This document shows, piece by piece, positions 23,643 to 37,060 of a stretch of 64,000 nucleotides of DNA. Numbering within the stretch: position 1 is the stretch's first letter; every line of letters starts with the position of its first letter. Source of the stretch: Bretschneidera sinensis. Its lineage: Eukaryota; Streptophyta; Magnoliopsida; Brassicales; Akaniaceae. The DNA lies in NCBI GenBank assembly GCA_023935145.1, contig CM043702.1, forward strand, positions 104,669,588 to 104,733,587, given 5' to 3'. The notes under the pieces are model-generated. The model did no database searches. It saw only the letters and a program-made list of their open reading frames with translations, and had not been told where the DNA came from. The translations under genes were made by a program, and so were the position numbers.

Positions 23643-26558
23643 TCAAGATGTGTAGACCGGATCCATAAGCGGAATGTCTTCCACTTCTGAATCTGATCTA
23701 TCGACTAAGATCTTAAGTCGTTGACCATTGACTTTGAAAATTCGACCATCCCTAGTATCTTCAATTTCTACCACCCCATTTTCAAAAACAGTTTTCACTA
23801 CAAAAGGGCCGGTCCACCTCGACTGAAGTTTTCCAGGATGCTTATGGAGCCTAGATTCGTATAAGAACACCCGATCATTAGGTTTAAATGTTTTCCTCAA
23901 AATATTTTTATCACGAAATATTTTCATTTTAGACTTATAGATCCTAGAGCTCTCATAAGCATCGTTTCTTAACTCCTCTAACTCGGTCAATTGATATTTC
24001 CGAAGCTTACCTGCTTCTCCTATGTCAAAGTTAAAAGATTTGATTGCCCAATACGCTCGATGCTCGAGCTCTATAGGTAAGTGGCAAGGCTTTCCAAAGA
24101 CAAGCCGATAAGGTGACATACCTAAGGGAGTTTTAAAAGTTGTACGATAAGCCCAAAGCACATCAACTAGTCTCAAAGACCAATCCTTGCGATCCAGATT
24201 AACCGTTTTTTCTAGAATTTGTTTAATCTCCCTATTAGCGAGCTCTACTTGTCCACTCGTCTGAGGATGATAGGCAGTCAAAATTTTATGTAACACCCCA
24301 TACTTTCTCATCAAAGCTTCAAAAGAACGGTTGCAAAAATGTGTACCTCGATCACTAATTATAGCACGTGGCGTACCAAATCGAGATAACACATTTTCTT
24401 TAAGAAATTTAATTACCGTTCTATTATCATTGCTTCGGTAAGCTGCTGCCTCTACCCATTTAGATACATAGTCTATGGCCACGATGATATAAAGGTATCC
24501 GAAGGAAGGAGGAAAGGGTCCCATAAAATCGATGCCCCAACAATCAAAGATTTCAATTACCAAAATAGGGTTTAAGGGCATCGTATTTCGACGAGACACA
24601 GCTCCTAACTTTTGACACCTTTCACATGAGCAATAATAGGTGTTTGCATCTTTAAACAAAGTAGGCCAATAAAATCCACACTGCAAAATTTTTGCAGCGG
24701 TTTTTTTCATTGAAAAGTGGCCTCCACAAGCGTGGGAGTGACAAAATTCTAAGACGCTGGCAATCTCTTCATTAGGGATGCAACGCCTCAAAATTTGGTC
24801 AGGGCAGTACTTGAAAAGATAGGGGTCATCCCAATAAAAATTACGTACCTCATACAAAAATTTCCTCTTGTCTTGAGCGTTCCAATCCATAGGTATCACA
24901 CCTGTGGCCAAATAATTCACAATGTGAGCAAACCATGGTAAAGAATTAATAGAGAGTAGATGCTCATCAAGAAAGTCATCCTTAATTGGCGTGTCATCGC
25001 AAGTGTCCTCAAATGTGAGCCTTGAGAGATGGTCAACTACTACGTTCTCTACTCCCTTCTTGTCCTTGATAGTAATGTCAAATTCTTGTAGGAGTAGGAT
25101 CCATCGTATTAAGCGTGCCTTAGCATCATTCTTTGTAAGAAGGTACTTGAGAGCCGCATGATCTGTAAAAATGAGGATAGCAGAACCAATTAAATATGCA
25201 CAAAATTTATCTAAAGCAAATACTACAGCTAGCAATTCTTTTTCAGTTGTGGAGCAATTCATCTGAGCACTATTCAAAGTCTTACTAGCATAGTAAATGA
25301 CCAAAGGTTTTCCCTCTCTTCGCTGTCCAAGAATAGCACCTATAGCGTAGTCACTAGCATCACACATGATTTCAAAGGTTAAATTCCAATCAGGTGACTG
25401 CATTATAGGTGCTGAAGTAAGCTTGCCAATCAGCATTTTAAAGGCCTCTTGACAAGCTTGAGTCCACTCAAATGGGGCATCTTTAATTAGGAGGGCACAT
25501 AGTGGTCTAGATATGTTTGAAAAATTTTGTATAAACCTCCTATAAAAACCAGCATGACCAAGGAAAGATCTCACATCCTTTATTGTCTTAGGTGTAGGTA
25601 ATTTAGAGATTAATTCAATCTTAGATTGATCCACCTCTATTCCTCTAGAAGAGACAATATGTCCTAAGACAATGCTAGATGGTACCATGAAATGGCATTT
25701 TTCCCAGTTTAAGACCAATTCTTTTTCCTCACAACGAATTAATACTTTTTTCAAATTCATCAAGCATGTATCAAATGAAGATCCAAAAACAGTCAGGTCA
25801 CCCATAAAAACCTCCATGCAATTTTCAATCATGTCACTAAAAACGCTCATCATACAACGTTGAAAAGTGGCAGGGGCATTACACAATCCAAATGGCATTC
25901 TACGAAAAGCATAAGTGCGAAAAGGACAAGTGAAAGTGGTTTTATCCTGGTCTTCTAATGCAATTTCAATTTGATAATAACCAGAAAAACCATCTAAGAA
26001 ACAGTAAAAAGGATAACCAGCTACACGCTCAAGAATTTGATCAATAAAAGGAAGTGGGAAATGGTCTTTCTGGGTGGCAGCATTTAATTTTCTGTAATCA
26101 ATGCACATACGCCACCCAGTCACAAGTTTAGTAGGGACTAACTCTCCTAGGTCATTCATTACCACAGTGACTCCAGACTTTTTGGGAACGACTTGCGTAG
26201 GACTTACCCATTTACTATCAGCTATGGGGTATATAATACCCGCATCTAACAGTTTTAGTACTTCATTCTTCACTACTTCTTTCATAGTGGGGTTAAGTCT
26301 ACATTGAGGGTCTCTACGAGGGCTGGTTCCTTCATCCAAATTTATTTTATGGGAGCAGATCAGGGGACTAATTCCCTTCAAATCAGCCATGCTCCATCCT
26401 AAGGCTGATTTATGTGTAATTAAGGTCTGAATCAGTTTCTCATGTTGGGTCTCAGATAATTCAGATGAAATAATAACAGGAAAGGTATCATCTGGACCAA
26501 GAAATGCATGCTTTAAACCCTTAGGTAGTGGCTTCAAGTCAACTTTAGGTGCTGCCAC
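23643..26558 (-). pseudogene. pol: Pol of element D: RT, RNase H, integrase (971 codons open)
   Basis: The longest open frame in the window. Order: pre-RT (about residues 1-90), RT with [20 protein letters not shown] and [12 protein letters not shown], RNase H ([26 protein letters not shown]), integrase with the HHCC zinc site (CHSHACGGH and CERC), the three acidic catalytic residues ([28 protein letters not shown]), and a C-terminal domain ending near [14 protein letters not shown]. The RT catalytic tetrad reads FMGD (25797-25808), with glycine where the first aspartate should be. The start at 26558 is only the first Met after a stop; the frame continues upstream through gag. It would be inactive for reverse transcription although integrase looks intact. 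Confidence 0.92.
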
Positions 26559-27899
26559 TCTTGAGGGGGTTTGTTTTTCACTTCTTTCAGGTAACTCTTC
26601 GAACCTTGGTTACCATGGGCAGGTGTCATAATCCTGAGATTTGTCAAAAACAGCACAAACATCAATTACATTAGTTTTATCATCAAATAAATCAATCTCA
26701 GAATTAACAAGAAAATTCTAAAGAGGATCAAAATCATGAGCCATGGAAACTCCTTCATCAATGAGTGACTCGAGCATATATAGCTAGTGGTTTTCATCCT
26801 CATCTTCGGGCTGTTTTGCAACATTGAAAATGTTCACTTCTATGGTCATATTTCCAAAAGACAGCTTCATGAGTCCATTCCTGTAATTAATCAGAGCATT
26901 TGCAATAGCAAGGAAAGGTCTACCCAAAATCAAAGGAATTTTCGAGTTAGTGCCAACAGCAGAAGTTGTATCAAGGATTAGGAAATCAACAGGATAGTAA
27001 AATTTATCAATCTGAATCAACACATCCTCTACCACACCCCGGGGTACTTTGACTGAACGGTCAGCCAACTGTAACACTACACCAGTTGGTTTGATTTCCC
27101 CTAAACCTAGCTGTACATAAATGGAAAATGGCATTAGGTTCACACTAGCTCCTAGATCTAGTAAGGCTTGTCCAACCTCATGATTTCCAATGCTGCAAGC
27201 AATGGTAGGATAGCCTGGATCCTTGTATTTTGGGCAAATTCTTTCCTCAATTAAAGCACTAACTTGCTCAGTTAGGAATGCAGTTTTCTTGACATGGTGT
27301 CTCCTCTTAATTGTGCATAAATCTTTGATAACTTTTGCATAGGTAGGAATTTGTTTAATCACATGCAAAAGGGGAAGATTAAGTTTCACTTGCCTTAAGT
27401 TCTCTAAGATTTCATTGTTTAAGTCCAGATTTTTCTTGTTTGACCTTAAGGCTTGAGGGTATTGTGCCTTAACAGGACTTTGGGTCACTTCAGGGTCTTT
27501 GGTCAGTTCAGTATCACTACTAGTTTGACCCTTTTCCACATCCTCGGATACATTCATTGGTGGGATGTGTAGTGACTTACCACTTCGGGTCGCAATGGCA
27601 TTTACATCTTTCAGATTTTCTTGTGCCATATGTTGGCCCTGAGGTACAGACTGAGCTTGGGAAGGGAACTTACCTCGCTCAGTCACACTTGAGGAGCTTA
27701 TTAACTTAGACACTTGGCTCCTAGTTTCTCTATTCTCTTCCATCACCTGTGTAAATAATGCCTCAAACCTTTGGTTTGTCTTACCTTGTGCCTTTATAAA
27801 GGCCTGTAAGGTGTCTTCTAAGGAGTTCTTAGAGGATGAGGGTGAATGATAAGGTGCAGGGGATGATCCAGGGGGCTGCATATGCTGGTTTTCAGATTT
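26559..27899 (-). pseudogene. Protease region of element D, with stops
   Basis: In the same frame as pol. The open part 26784-27881 carries a Pro/Ser-rich linker, the ATRSGK segment, then the protease active-site block ALLDLGASVNLMPFSIY, in the D-L-G-A form also seen in element E, and PLILGRPFLAIANALI. In-frame stops lie at 27900-27902 (TGA), 26784-26786 (TAG), 26718-26720 (TAG) and 26610-26612 (TAA). The retropepsin would mature gag-pol in an active element. Confidence 0.88.
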
Positions 27900-29015
27900 T
27901 CAGCTGAAGTTGGGGTGATTTCGCCACCCCGGGTTATAAGTGTTAGAGAAAGGTGCATGAGGCTTCTTGTACATGCCTAAGGCTTTACATTGTTCCTCAT
28001 ACGCCCCTCTCATATCAAAAAATATGGGACACTCTTTGGCGAGATGATCTACCCCGCCACACACAAAGTACGGCTCTAAAGACTCGGTATGATTAGCCAC
28101 ATGTGTTTGCTTTGAGCCCTTAGTTTTAAATGCATCAAACTCTCTAGTGAGCATTTCGACTTTAGCTTTCAGGCTGTCCTCTTCCCTAAGATGGTATATT
28201 CCTCCTCCACTAGAGTTTCCTACAGGTCGTGACCTATTCGTGCTTTCAGTAGCACTAGGTCCAGTCCATGTATGAGCTTTCTCAGCAAGCTCATTGAGGT
28301 ATTCAATAGCCTCATCGGGATCTTTTTGCAGAAATCCCCCATTGCACATCATCTCTACAAATTGGCGTTCTCTATAGGTAAGACCCTCATAGAAATAGCT
28401 TACTAAACGCCAATTTTCATACCCATGGTGCGGGCACATACTTAACAGCTCTTTAAACTTCTCCCAAGACTGGTATAAAGTCTCATTTTCCTTTTGTGCA
28501 AAGGTGGAGATTTGTCTTTTCAACGCATTAGTCTTATGTTGAGGGAAGTACTTGTTAAAGAAGGCTCGAGTCATTTCAGTCCACGACCCAATAGATCGTG
28601 GTCTAAGTGAGTATAGCCAACTCTTAGCTTTATCCTTCAAAGAAAAAGGAAAGAACTTAAGTTGCACAATATCAGCAGTTGTGCCTTGATCATGGAAAGT
28701 TGCGACTACTTCCTCAAACTCCCTAATGTGCACATACGGGTTTTCATTTTCTATGCCATAAAATGTAGGGAGTAACTATATCATCCCTGTCCTAAGACCT
28801 AGTAGGGGAATATTGGCTGGAAATAGGATGCAAGATGGTGTGGTTGTGCATGTAGGGTGGAGGTAATCCTGAAGGGTCCTATTAGGTTGATCCTCGTGTT
28901 CACTCATTTCCTCAGGACTAGATGGACTATCAAACAAGGGGTTTAAAAATTTGCCTTTTGACTCTAACACAGGCCTACAAGCAAATCTACCCAAAGTGTC
29001 CATATATCTAAGCAT
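27900..29015 (-). pseudogene. gag: Gag of element D
   Basis: The frame starts at the ATG at 29015 and has one stop at 28776-28778 (TAG). The part at 27900-28733 is a retrotransposon gag capsid domain (WLYSLRPRSIGSWTEMTRAF, KFKELLSMCPHHGYENWRLV). The zinc knuckle reads YFVCGGVDHLAKEC, with tyrosine in place of the first cysteine. It ends in TYNPGWRNHPNFS like the gags of C and E. It probably belongs to one gag-pol polyprotein, since the frame is shared with pol. Confidence 0.88.
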
Positions 29016-29190
29016 GCAAGTTCACAAAATACTAGAAATCCTATAAAAAGAAAGAATAAAATAAATTAATGCAGTGGGCTAAAAGAAGGAACAAAGTTAC
29101 CACCTTTACAGCTATCGAAAAGAAAAACTATTTACAACTCTTCTACCATCATGGCAAAAGTTGACAAACTTCTTTGTACTTAAGTGTGTT

Positions 29191-29208
29191 TCCCCGGCAA
29201 CGGCGCCA
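29191..29208 (-). other. Primer-binding site of element D
   Basis: The minus strand reads TGGCGCCGTTGCCGGGGA, 5 bp from the 5' LTR. This is the exact Asp-tRNA-complementary 18-mer used by Athila-type elements. Confidence 0.92.
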
Positions 29209-29213
29209 AAATT

Positions 29214-30546
29214 TGGTTACGCCTAAAAATAACACGGTTATTGTAGTATAGTTTTGGGGTGTTGATTCCACAGGGAAACAAGTTAAGTACAAAAGAAGGT
29301 GTAAACCTTAACACAAATAATAAAAGATTAAATGAATCTGAGTTTTTGATTGTGCAAAAGGGTAATTGTGTAAATAGGTTTGAAATATAATTAAGAATGA
29401 CAAGGTTCCAGGAATCCTCCCTAGGCTCGTTGCTCTAATCCTAACTTGATTCAGTTTTTTCCTTTGTCTCGATTGCAAGTTTCACATCCCAAACAAGCAA
29501 TCAAAAAATATTCAATTAAAGTGCAACTATAAATCCTAATGTAACTGTTATGAATTATTCTCTACTTTCACGCACACATGACCCAACTTATAAATTATCA
29601 AAAGGCGACGATATATCTAACGACAATACCGCAGCAATGGACAAATCTATAAAAGAGATCTACCGGACTCAATCACACCCAAACAGATACACATAAGAAA
29701 AGCATGACTGAACTTATATGGAAAAGAAGCATGCAATCACCGGACTAATAAAAATCTACTAATTAAATTAAAGAATAAAACATAACAATATTTAATGAAA
29801 ATAATACCAAACTACAACTGAATCAAATAAAGGAAATAAGAACAACTACACCTAGGGATTCATCCCTTCGCCTTGCTTGAAGACTAACTGCTCATGGAGC
29901 TCATGCTTCCTTGAGTTTCCTCCAGCCTCTCAACGATCATCTCCTCCTCGGTAGCGAAAGCTTCGGCGATTCCTCAGCTTGCCTTCAAAATTATACTTTC
30001 GGATTCGTCCTAAAGGCCCTCTGGATTCACTCTCTGATGTATTCAGATGAGCTCCGATTGAATGATCCAAAAGCAGAAGCAGAGGAGGTCTTATATAGGC
30101 AAACACCCAGAGTGCTGTGTGTTAACCATCCGATGTGGGATACGTTCCGGGTGCGCTCGATCGCACTAGCGCTCTATCGCAGGTTAGTGCGCTCGATCGC
30201 ATGCGCGTTGAAGCGAATCTTGGTCGATGTGGGACGTGCGCTCGATCGTCCTGCTGTTGCGCTCGATCGCACTGCTTGCAGAGTAGTTTAATCGATGTGG
30301 GATGTGTGATCGATTGCACTGCAGGCAGCAGTCCATCTTGTATCTCCGGGAGTGTGGGCTCTTGGTGCTTTAAACAACGATTGCTTTTTCTTGAACTCAA
30401 AGTACCTGAAAATACACTGAAATAAGTCAATGGTCCAATAATATCACTTTAGAGTTATTAATATGTAAAAGTGCAATAAAGACCGAGATCAATCATAAAA
30501 TGCTAACAATTAACCACTGTTGAGGTGCATTTTATGACTCTCATCA
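29214..30546 (-). repeat. Right (5') LTR of element D
   Basis: Plus-strand ends are TGGTTACGCC and GACTCTCATCA, 1333 bp. It aligns with 20610-21964. TATA box at 30091-30098. Confidence 0.93.
30150..30320. promoter_or_regulatory. U3 palindrome array of the right LTR of D
   Basis: Motifs GTGCGCTCGATCGCACTAG, GTGCGCTCGATCGCATG, GTGCGCTCGATCGTCC and TTGCGCTCGATCGCACTGC are intact. About 20-25 bp containing one motif is missing relative to the left LTR. Confidence 0.85.
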
Positions 30547-30574
30547 CCACCTGTCAACAGGTTGTTATAATCTT

Positions 30575-30736
30575 AGACCGACTGCCTTCTCGGTTCTTTC
30601 ATTCTTATTTAGACCGGTTGCCTTCTCGATTCTTTCATTCACATTTAGACTGATTGTCTTCCCAGTTCTTTCATTCACATAAGATCGACTGCCTTCCTGG
30701 TTCTTTTATTTTCATTAGACCGGCTGCCTTCCCGGT
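30575..30736. repeat. Five units of GACCGGCTGCCTTCCCGGTT in the left LTR of B
   Basis: Each unit has potential stem arms ACCGG/CCGGT around CTGCCTTC and is followed by TCTTTCATT-type spacers. The right LTR carries six units (37140-37340). In the reading direction of B the array lies about 1 kb downstream of the TATA box, unlike the arrays of A, C, D, E and F. Confidence 0.85.
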
Positions 30737-31705
30737 TTTTTCTTCTTTTTTTTCTCATTTAATGCATATGCATATGAGCAATGATATGAAATATGCATGT
30801 AAACAGTAATATAAAAACAACATATAAATTTAAGACACTTAAATTGACTATCCTGATTGTTCTCAAATTTATATAACAAAAATCCACTAAATTCCTCTCA
30901 TCCCCAAATCACATCAAATAATCCATTAAAGCTTGTCAAGATCCACTAAATTTCATCCCAATTCATATCAAATCATTCATCAAAACTTGTCAAGATCCAC
31001 TAAAATTCATCTCAAATCATATCAAATCATCCATCAAAGCTTGTCAAGATCCACTAAAATTCATCTCATCAAAATTCGTATTAAAACACCAATATAACAC
31101 ATCAAGAATTTCACCTATCGTTTTTATTATTAAATCAACTTATTATTCCCAAAAATATTATTTCTCTCCTAATAATCTTCTATATGTCAAAATTCATATC
31201 ATATTTATCAACCAAATCTTTATCTATCATCACAACATAAGCTAATAATTTATTTTGATATTATTTCCAGATATTTAATTTTTTATTTGGACTACTTAAA
31301 GTAAATTCAACTCACCACATAGCTCTTAAAGCTAGCTGTGGATCACCTCATTGCCTTTCCTGTTTCTTTCAGAAATTCTCCTGATTATAGATCGTCAACA
31401 CTTGACATCATATTTATATAAATTTTCTAATTTATTCTTCAATTCGATATAAACCACACACTTTGAAAATTCCCACTTTGAACTTAGAGAAACTTCATAA
31501 ATGTCAGAAATTCAAAAATAAACACTATAATATTACCTTCTGCTTTTCTGATAGCTTTTCATGATTCTCTATGAAATTCCGCAGAAAATCCCTTCAAAAT
31601 TTTGCCCTTTCAGCATTTCTTTGAGTCTCCAGAGATTTAAAGAAAACAGACGATTTAGAGGAAACTACATGAAATCTCAGGGGTGAAATTTTTTACGTTT
31701 ACATC

Positions 31706-31715
31706 TGTTATATAT
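31706..31715 (-). promoter_or_regulatory. Putative TATA box of the left LTR of B
   Basis: CATATATATAACAG on the minus strand, about 410 bp inside the LTR. It is conserved in the right LTR near 38302-38311. Confidence 0.5.
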
Positions 31716-32124
31716 ATGAAAACTTGGGCTGAAAATTTCAGCAGCCCCCCCTCCCAAAAGTCTCCACAGTCTCCACGTCGTGGAGACGTGTGAGGCATCA
31801 ACAAATGCCTTCTGAAATTGGCAGCAGAAGCAGGTATTACACCTGCTGCCCATGCTTTTGATTTCAACGAAATTGGCAGCAGACATTACTCCTGCTGCCC
31901 ACACTTTTTGACTTTTTTTTTTCAGAACTTTTTTTTCCTTCTGGACGTTCAGGTCCAAAATTCTTTTTTTTTCTTTTCTTTTAATGACTTCCACGTCCCA
32001 AAATTTTTTTTAAAGAATTATTTTATTCCATATTTAGTCCTTCACATAAAATATATTCTTTTAATTTCATGCCATATTTATTAAATTATTTATTTACCCT
32101 TACTTTACAAATATGAGTATTACA

Positions 32125-32137
32125 AAATCTACCCACC
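32125..32137 (-). other. Polypurine tract of element B
   Basis: The minus strand reads AAGGTGGGTAGATTT directly before the 3' LTR, with GGGGACGAAATTTTTG upstream. This is a common arrangement in plant chromoviruses. Confidence 0.8.
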
Positions 32138-32179
32138 TTACAAAAATTTCGTCCCCAAAATTTCCTTAACTAACTCTAG

Positions 32180-35100
32180 AAGCAAAAGTGAATAACATTT
32201 CTTCATACTTTTCTCACACTTTCACGTAATCTCTTCAACATCCTTATTCCGCCATAGAACTTAAACATTATTTTATTACACAAGACTTATTCTTTTTGTC
32301 TAAAATTCTCACTAGTACTTGTATATAAGCTCAATCTTTCTGAATTTCTATAGTTTAGCTCGAACTATTATATTATTCATCATGTAAACACTTTCTTAAA
32401 AGTGAAACACGAAATACGTTATTCCATTGCTTCAACTCTGGAGGCAAATCCAAGCTATTCACAACTAGTCTAACTTTCTCAACCACCTCACAGGGTCCCA
32501 CAAATCTCATATTCAGCTTTCTTTTCCTGTTTAAATCTCAATACACCTTTCCATTGAGATATTTTTCAATACACCCAATCTCCTACTTGAAATTTAAGAG
32601 ATCTCCCTTTATTATTACCATAGCTATTTACTCTACTCTGTGCTGCTTTACTGTTCTCTCTAACCAGTTTGATCTTTTTAGCTGTTAACTCAATGATTGA
32701 TGGACCAGATATATTCCTCTCTCTCATTTCTTCCCAATATACAAGAGTTCTACACCTCCTACCGTACAATGTCTCAATCGGTGCCATCCAATACAAATTT
32801 GATACTATGCTTAATGGTGCTCCATATCACCTCACAATCTTAGCTACACCCTTCTTCAATCCTGACCACCAGAAATTTCGTCTTCATCCTCTATACATCT
32901 TATTGTTACTTGATTGCATCGAATCTACATCATCGTGTACCTTTTTCATTAACTCCTCTCTCAACTTCGCATAATTGGGAATACAAATACTACGTTCCAA
33001 TACCAAAATACTCTTATTTCAAAATTTTGAACTCAAAATGCTTGCACTCAAAGCTTAATCTTTTCTATTTCTTCATCTCTACCTTGCATCTCTAAAACAT
33101 TTTACTATGAATGACTGTACAACCATATTCGCTAACCATTATCCTCTATTACTGATATTCAACTTCATTTTTATCTTCTTCTTTTTTTATCTATCATCAA
33201 TTTCACATCAGGACTGCCAATACCAGTTAACCTTTTTGTATACTTTCTTCTCAATGCATTAGCTGTCACCTTCTCATTTTTTTTTCTAGATGATAGTGAA
33301 TTGTACAATTATAGTTACTAATCAATTCCATCTACCATTTTTACCTCAAATTCAACTCTCTTTGGGTAGATAAGTATATCTAACTCTTATAACCCATGAA
33401 TATCTCGCAAGTGGCTCCATACAGATGATGTCTTCAATCTTTAAAGTAACACTATAACAGCCAACTCTAATTCATGAGTATGGTAATTTCTATCATGAAT
33501 CTTCAATTGCCTAAAAGTATGGGCCATAGCTTTCCTGTGTTACACATATCCCAACCAATGATGAGACGCATCACTGTGCACTACAAATCCTTCATCACTA
33601 GAAGAAAACACCACTACTGAAGTTATAGTCAATTTCTCCTTTAGTAATTGAAAACTTTTGTCACATTCCCCAGACCATACAAATCTAATCTTTTTCCTAG
33701 TCAGTCTATTCAACGTATTACAATAATAAAAACAATAATTTTGAAAGAATCTTCTATAATAACCAGCTAACCCAAGAAGATTCTAATCTCAGTCATATTA
33801 GTTGGTCTCTCTCAACTTAACATTGCCTCCACTTTTTATAGATCATCTGTTATGCCATTCCTGACATTACATGTTCCAAGAAAGTTATTTCCTTCCGCCA
33901 ACACTCACATTTAGAGAACTTATATCATACCATCTCTTTCTCCTCAAAGTCTCCAATACAATTTCTAAATGTTTTAACTGCTCTTCCGTAGTCTTACAAT
34001 ATACCAAAATGTTATCGATGAACACCACCATAAGATTATCAAGAAATGGTTCAAACATTTTATTCATCCAGTCCATGAATGTTTCTGGGACATTATTCAA
34101 TCCAAATGTCATCACAAGAAACTTATGACCATAACATGTCCTAAAAATAGTCTTAGGCACGTCTCCATTCTCTATCTTCAATTAGTGATAATTTGATCTC
34201 AGGTTTATCTTAGAAAACATTTTCATTCCTTACACTGCTCAAACCCTTTATTTATCATGGGACAAATGTATTTGTTCTTATTCAACTATCTATAGTCTAT
34301 ACCCACTCTTATCGTTCCATCCTCCTTCTTCACTAACAACACCTGACTCCCCAAATACATTAGGTCAGATAAATTGTTTATCCACAAATTCTTAAAATGG
34401 TACGTTCAACTCTCTCAATTTAGCTAACATCATTCTGTAGGGTGCTATTAAATATATGTGATGATCCTGTATCACATTAATAGAAAATTTAATCTCCCTA
34501 CTTAGAGGAAACCTAGACAACTCATCAAGAAATTATATTAGAATAATCTTTCATCACTAAGATTTATTCTAACTTCCTATTTTCCTTTCTAGGATCCATT
34601 ATGTATGCTAAATACTCATCACAACCTTTCTTCAATCATCTCCTAGTGGTCAGAACAATAATAAGATAGTTAGAAAGTATCTCACGTCTATATCTTGAAC
34701 ACTACCTTCTTACTGGAACAATCAACCCAAGTGTAATACTTCAACAACCAATTCATTCTCAAAATTAAATGAAATTATATCATATTCCAAGATAATAACT
34801 CAACTTCAGCTTCTCTATCACTGATACGAATCACACAACCTTTGTAAAAATTTATGATTATCACTTTATCTCTAGTGAGGACTTCAATAAAAAATATTTT
34901 GCATCCAAGGACTAATACATACTTCAATAGACTTCATATGAATATTAGATACAAAAGAATGGGTTACATCAAGATCAACCAATATTGACATGTCCACCCC
35001 TTTTTTCTATATATATAAAGCACCTCAAATTAGAACAATTATGAAATAGATATCTTATCTGAATATATTTATAACAACTTTTGTCTCTCAATCATACGTT

Positions 35101-36175
35101 AGATTACCACTTTCCCTTGGTGGCATACTTACTCCCTCTGCCATGATTCTCAGTTCCCATAACTTGTCTCCCAAATCTAAGGGTTCCACCAATAGTATTC
35201 TGAGATGCAGAAGCAACAGATGTTGTTTGCCTCTGACTCTATACTTCAGTTCCCTATAACAAGGAATGCCTCATTTGGGGTGGTCTCTCACCCTGTACAC
35301 TCATACTACCACTACCTCTATAACCTTTATGTCTAAGCCTCTTTAACCACACTTTCTCTTTCCCTTACTCCATCATATATCTCTCAATCTGAATTATTGA
35401 TATACCTACATATCTGACATAATTCATATACCTAAAATAAATCAGTCTCTATAATGTTAGGCTCTAAAAGTCTAAGAATAAAATTTATCAAGGAAAACCT
35501 CCTTAAACCTATTACAGGTTAATAGTCTATCAACATCTATACTTAACCTGGAAAGGATATCCTCCCACCATTCCAAAACTTCTCCTTCTAGTTGAAACAA
35601 AGGCAACCATCTGCCTATCAGTTACTGGTAGAAAACCAAATAATCTCTCTACATGTTTCATCCAAACTCAGATATAAAAGGATTTATAGATCTTTTAAAC
35701 AACACGGCATTCAACTTAACAAAATCTCTGCATTTTATGCATAAACTCACCTTTGCCCCTTTTTAAATGTCTATCATTAATGAGTTAACAACTTCAGGCG
35801 CTACCCTAGCCTGTTCATCAAGTCTATGCTATAAGCTATCAATTCTATCATCTGCTACCTTCACTTCTCATGAGCGTGTGTAAGAGCTTATCTTAGCTCA
35901 TCTCTTTTCAACTTTAGATTCTCTCACACCTTTACCAATATCAATTATATTACTAATATAAATCATACTATCAACACATTCTCTTCTAGGAATCAAAGAT
36001 TCAGACTCAACCTTGACTTGTCAAAATATTGGGGCCTACCACCTCCTCTCCAATCAACAACTCTAATTCCAGCTCTAGTACGTCCATGTGTCACCCTCAG
36101 ACTGTTCATTATAATTTATTTTAATCTTCCACTTTCTTACTTTTTATGCAGTCTACAAAATCTTAAAAACCTAAT
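32180..36175 (-). pseudogene. Decayed gag-pol of element B
   Basis: Read right to left: gag remnants (about 35300-36110), a protease region (about 34680-35000), RT (33885-34500), RNase H (about 33350-33720) and integrase C-terminus (32566-32796, PIETLYGRRCRTLVYWEEM). The RT piece contains NLMVVFIDNILVYC, so the second aspartate of the Y/F-x-D-D motif is asparagine. Only short open stretches survive between many stops and frameshifts, so the element has been dead for a long time. Assignment to the Tekay clade rests on the integrase tail and the resemblance to A. Confidence 0.75.
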
Positions 36176-36187
36176 GCTCTGATACCA
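36176..36187 (-). other. Primer-binding site of element B
   Basis: The minus strand reads TGGTATCAGAGC, an exact initiator-Met tRNA complement, 4 bp from the right LTR. Confidence 0.88.
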
Positions 36188-36759
36188 AAATTATAACGTC
36201 CCATCCCGGGTTGGCCACCCCCGAAACGGTGTCATCACATTTTGAGAATCTTAGCATGACACATATATGTAACAACAAATTATCAAAAAAATGCCAAAAG
36301 AAATTTTTACATCAATTTGATCGTTAAATATTCTATACAACGTAAAATGCATGAATATTTACAAATAAATTTTCCATTTTATTATCTCATTAGTCTGAGA
36401 ATGATGACACGCACGTGGCTTACAAAAACGATTTCTTCTGAACTTCAACTCACCAAACTATTTGTCAAGCCTACTACCTTAAAATCATTGTAAAATGAGG
36501 AGTGAGCTTCACAAGCTTAGTGAATTAAATTTACTAAAAGTACTCATTTGTATAAACAATCTTTTAATATTTAAATCAATTTATATTTCCTACACTTGAT
36601 ACTAGCACTCTACTATCACTCCACATATCATAATATCCATTCTCTATCAATTTCTTTCTCTTATTTAGTTCACCTCAAGACCATCAATTATCTCATGATT
36701 TCCTCCTAAGGAGGTTCACATCATAAAATCTACCATTTAGATTGTTCTTATCACTATAA

Positions 36760-37060
36760 CAATAATATACCACACCTCAGCATTTCAATAATCTCATCAC
36801 CATAACTGTCTTTCTGTGAGACTCATCCATCTATATTTATATTCACAATAGTACACCACACCTCAGCATTTCAATAATCTTATCACATAACTATCTCTTT
36901 CAGTGAGACTCAACCAGCATTAATTATATTCACAATAATACACCACACCTCAGCGTTTCACAAATTTTATCACCATAATTGTCTCTTTCTGTGAGACTCA
37001 ACCATTATTAATTATATTTACAATTTATACATCGCACATCAGTATTTCAATAATGCAAGC
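36760..37060. repeat. Tandem repeat of about 88 bp in the right LTR of B
   Basis: The same 3.5-copy array as 20253-20550, with single-base differences only. Confidence 0.85.

Larger units (their letters stand above)
20610..30546 (-). mobile_element. Element D: Athila-like Ty3/gypsy retrotransposon, minus strand, in the left LTR of B
   Basis: It has two LTRs (1355 and 1333 bp), an intact Asp-tRNA-type PBS, a polypurine tract, and flanks CCACT (20605-20609) and CCACC (30547-30551) as a 4-of-5 TSD. The B LTR reads continuously across it when compared with the uninterrupted copy at 37115. Its gag-protease-pol is one reading frame of about 5.4 kb with five stops and no frameshift. It is the best preserved gypsy element here. 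Confidence 0.93.
30547..32124 (-). repeat. Left (3') LTR of B, inner part
   Basis: This resumes the B LTR after D and ends GAGTATTACA at 32124. It contains the ACCGG...CCGGT repeats (30575-30736), direct repeats with CTTGTCAAGATCCACTAAA (about 30930-31075) and a TATATATA box near 31706-31715. Confidence 0.9.

Noticed and set aside
29191..29208. tRNA-like sequence (also 46818-46835 and 11251-11268)
   Set aside because: Only 18 bases complementary to a tRNA 3' end, next to an LTR. These are primer-binding sites, not tRNA genes.
30575..30736. CRISPR-like spacing of repeats in the LTR of B
   Set aside because: Repeats are about 20 bp with diverged units and low-complexity spacers, inside an LTR of a plant element. 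No cas genes are present.
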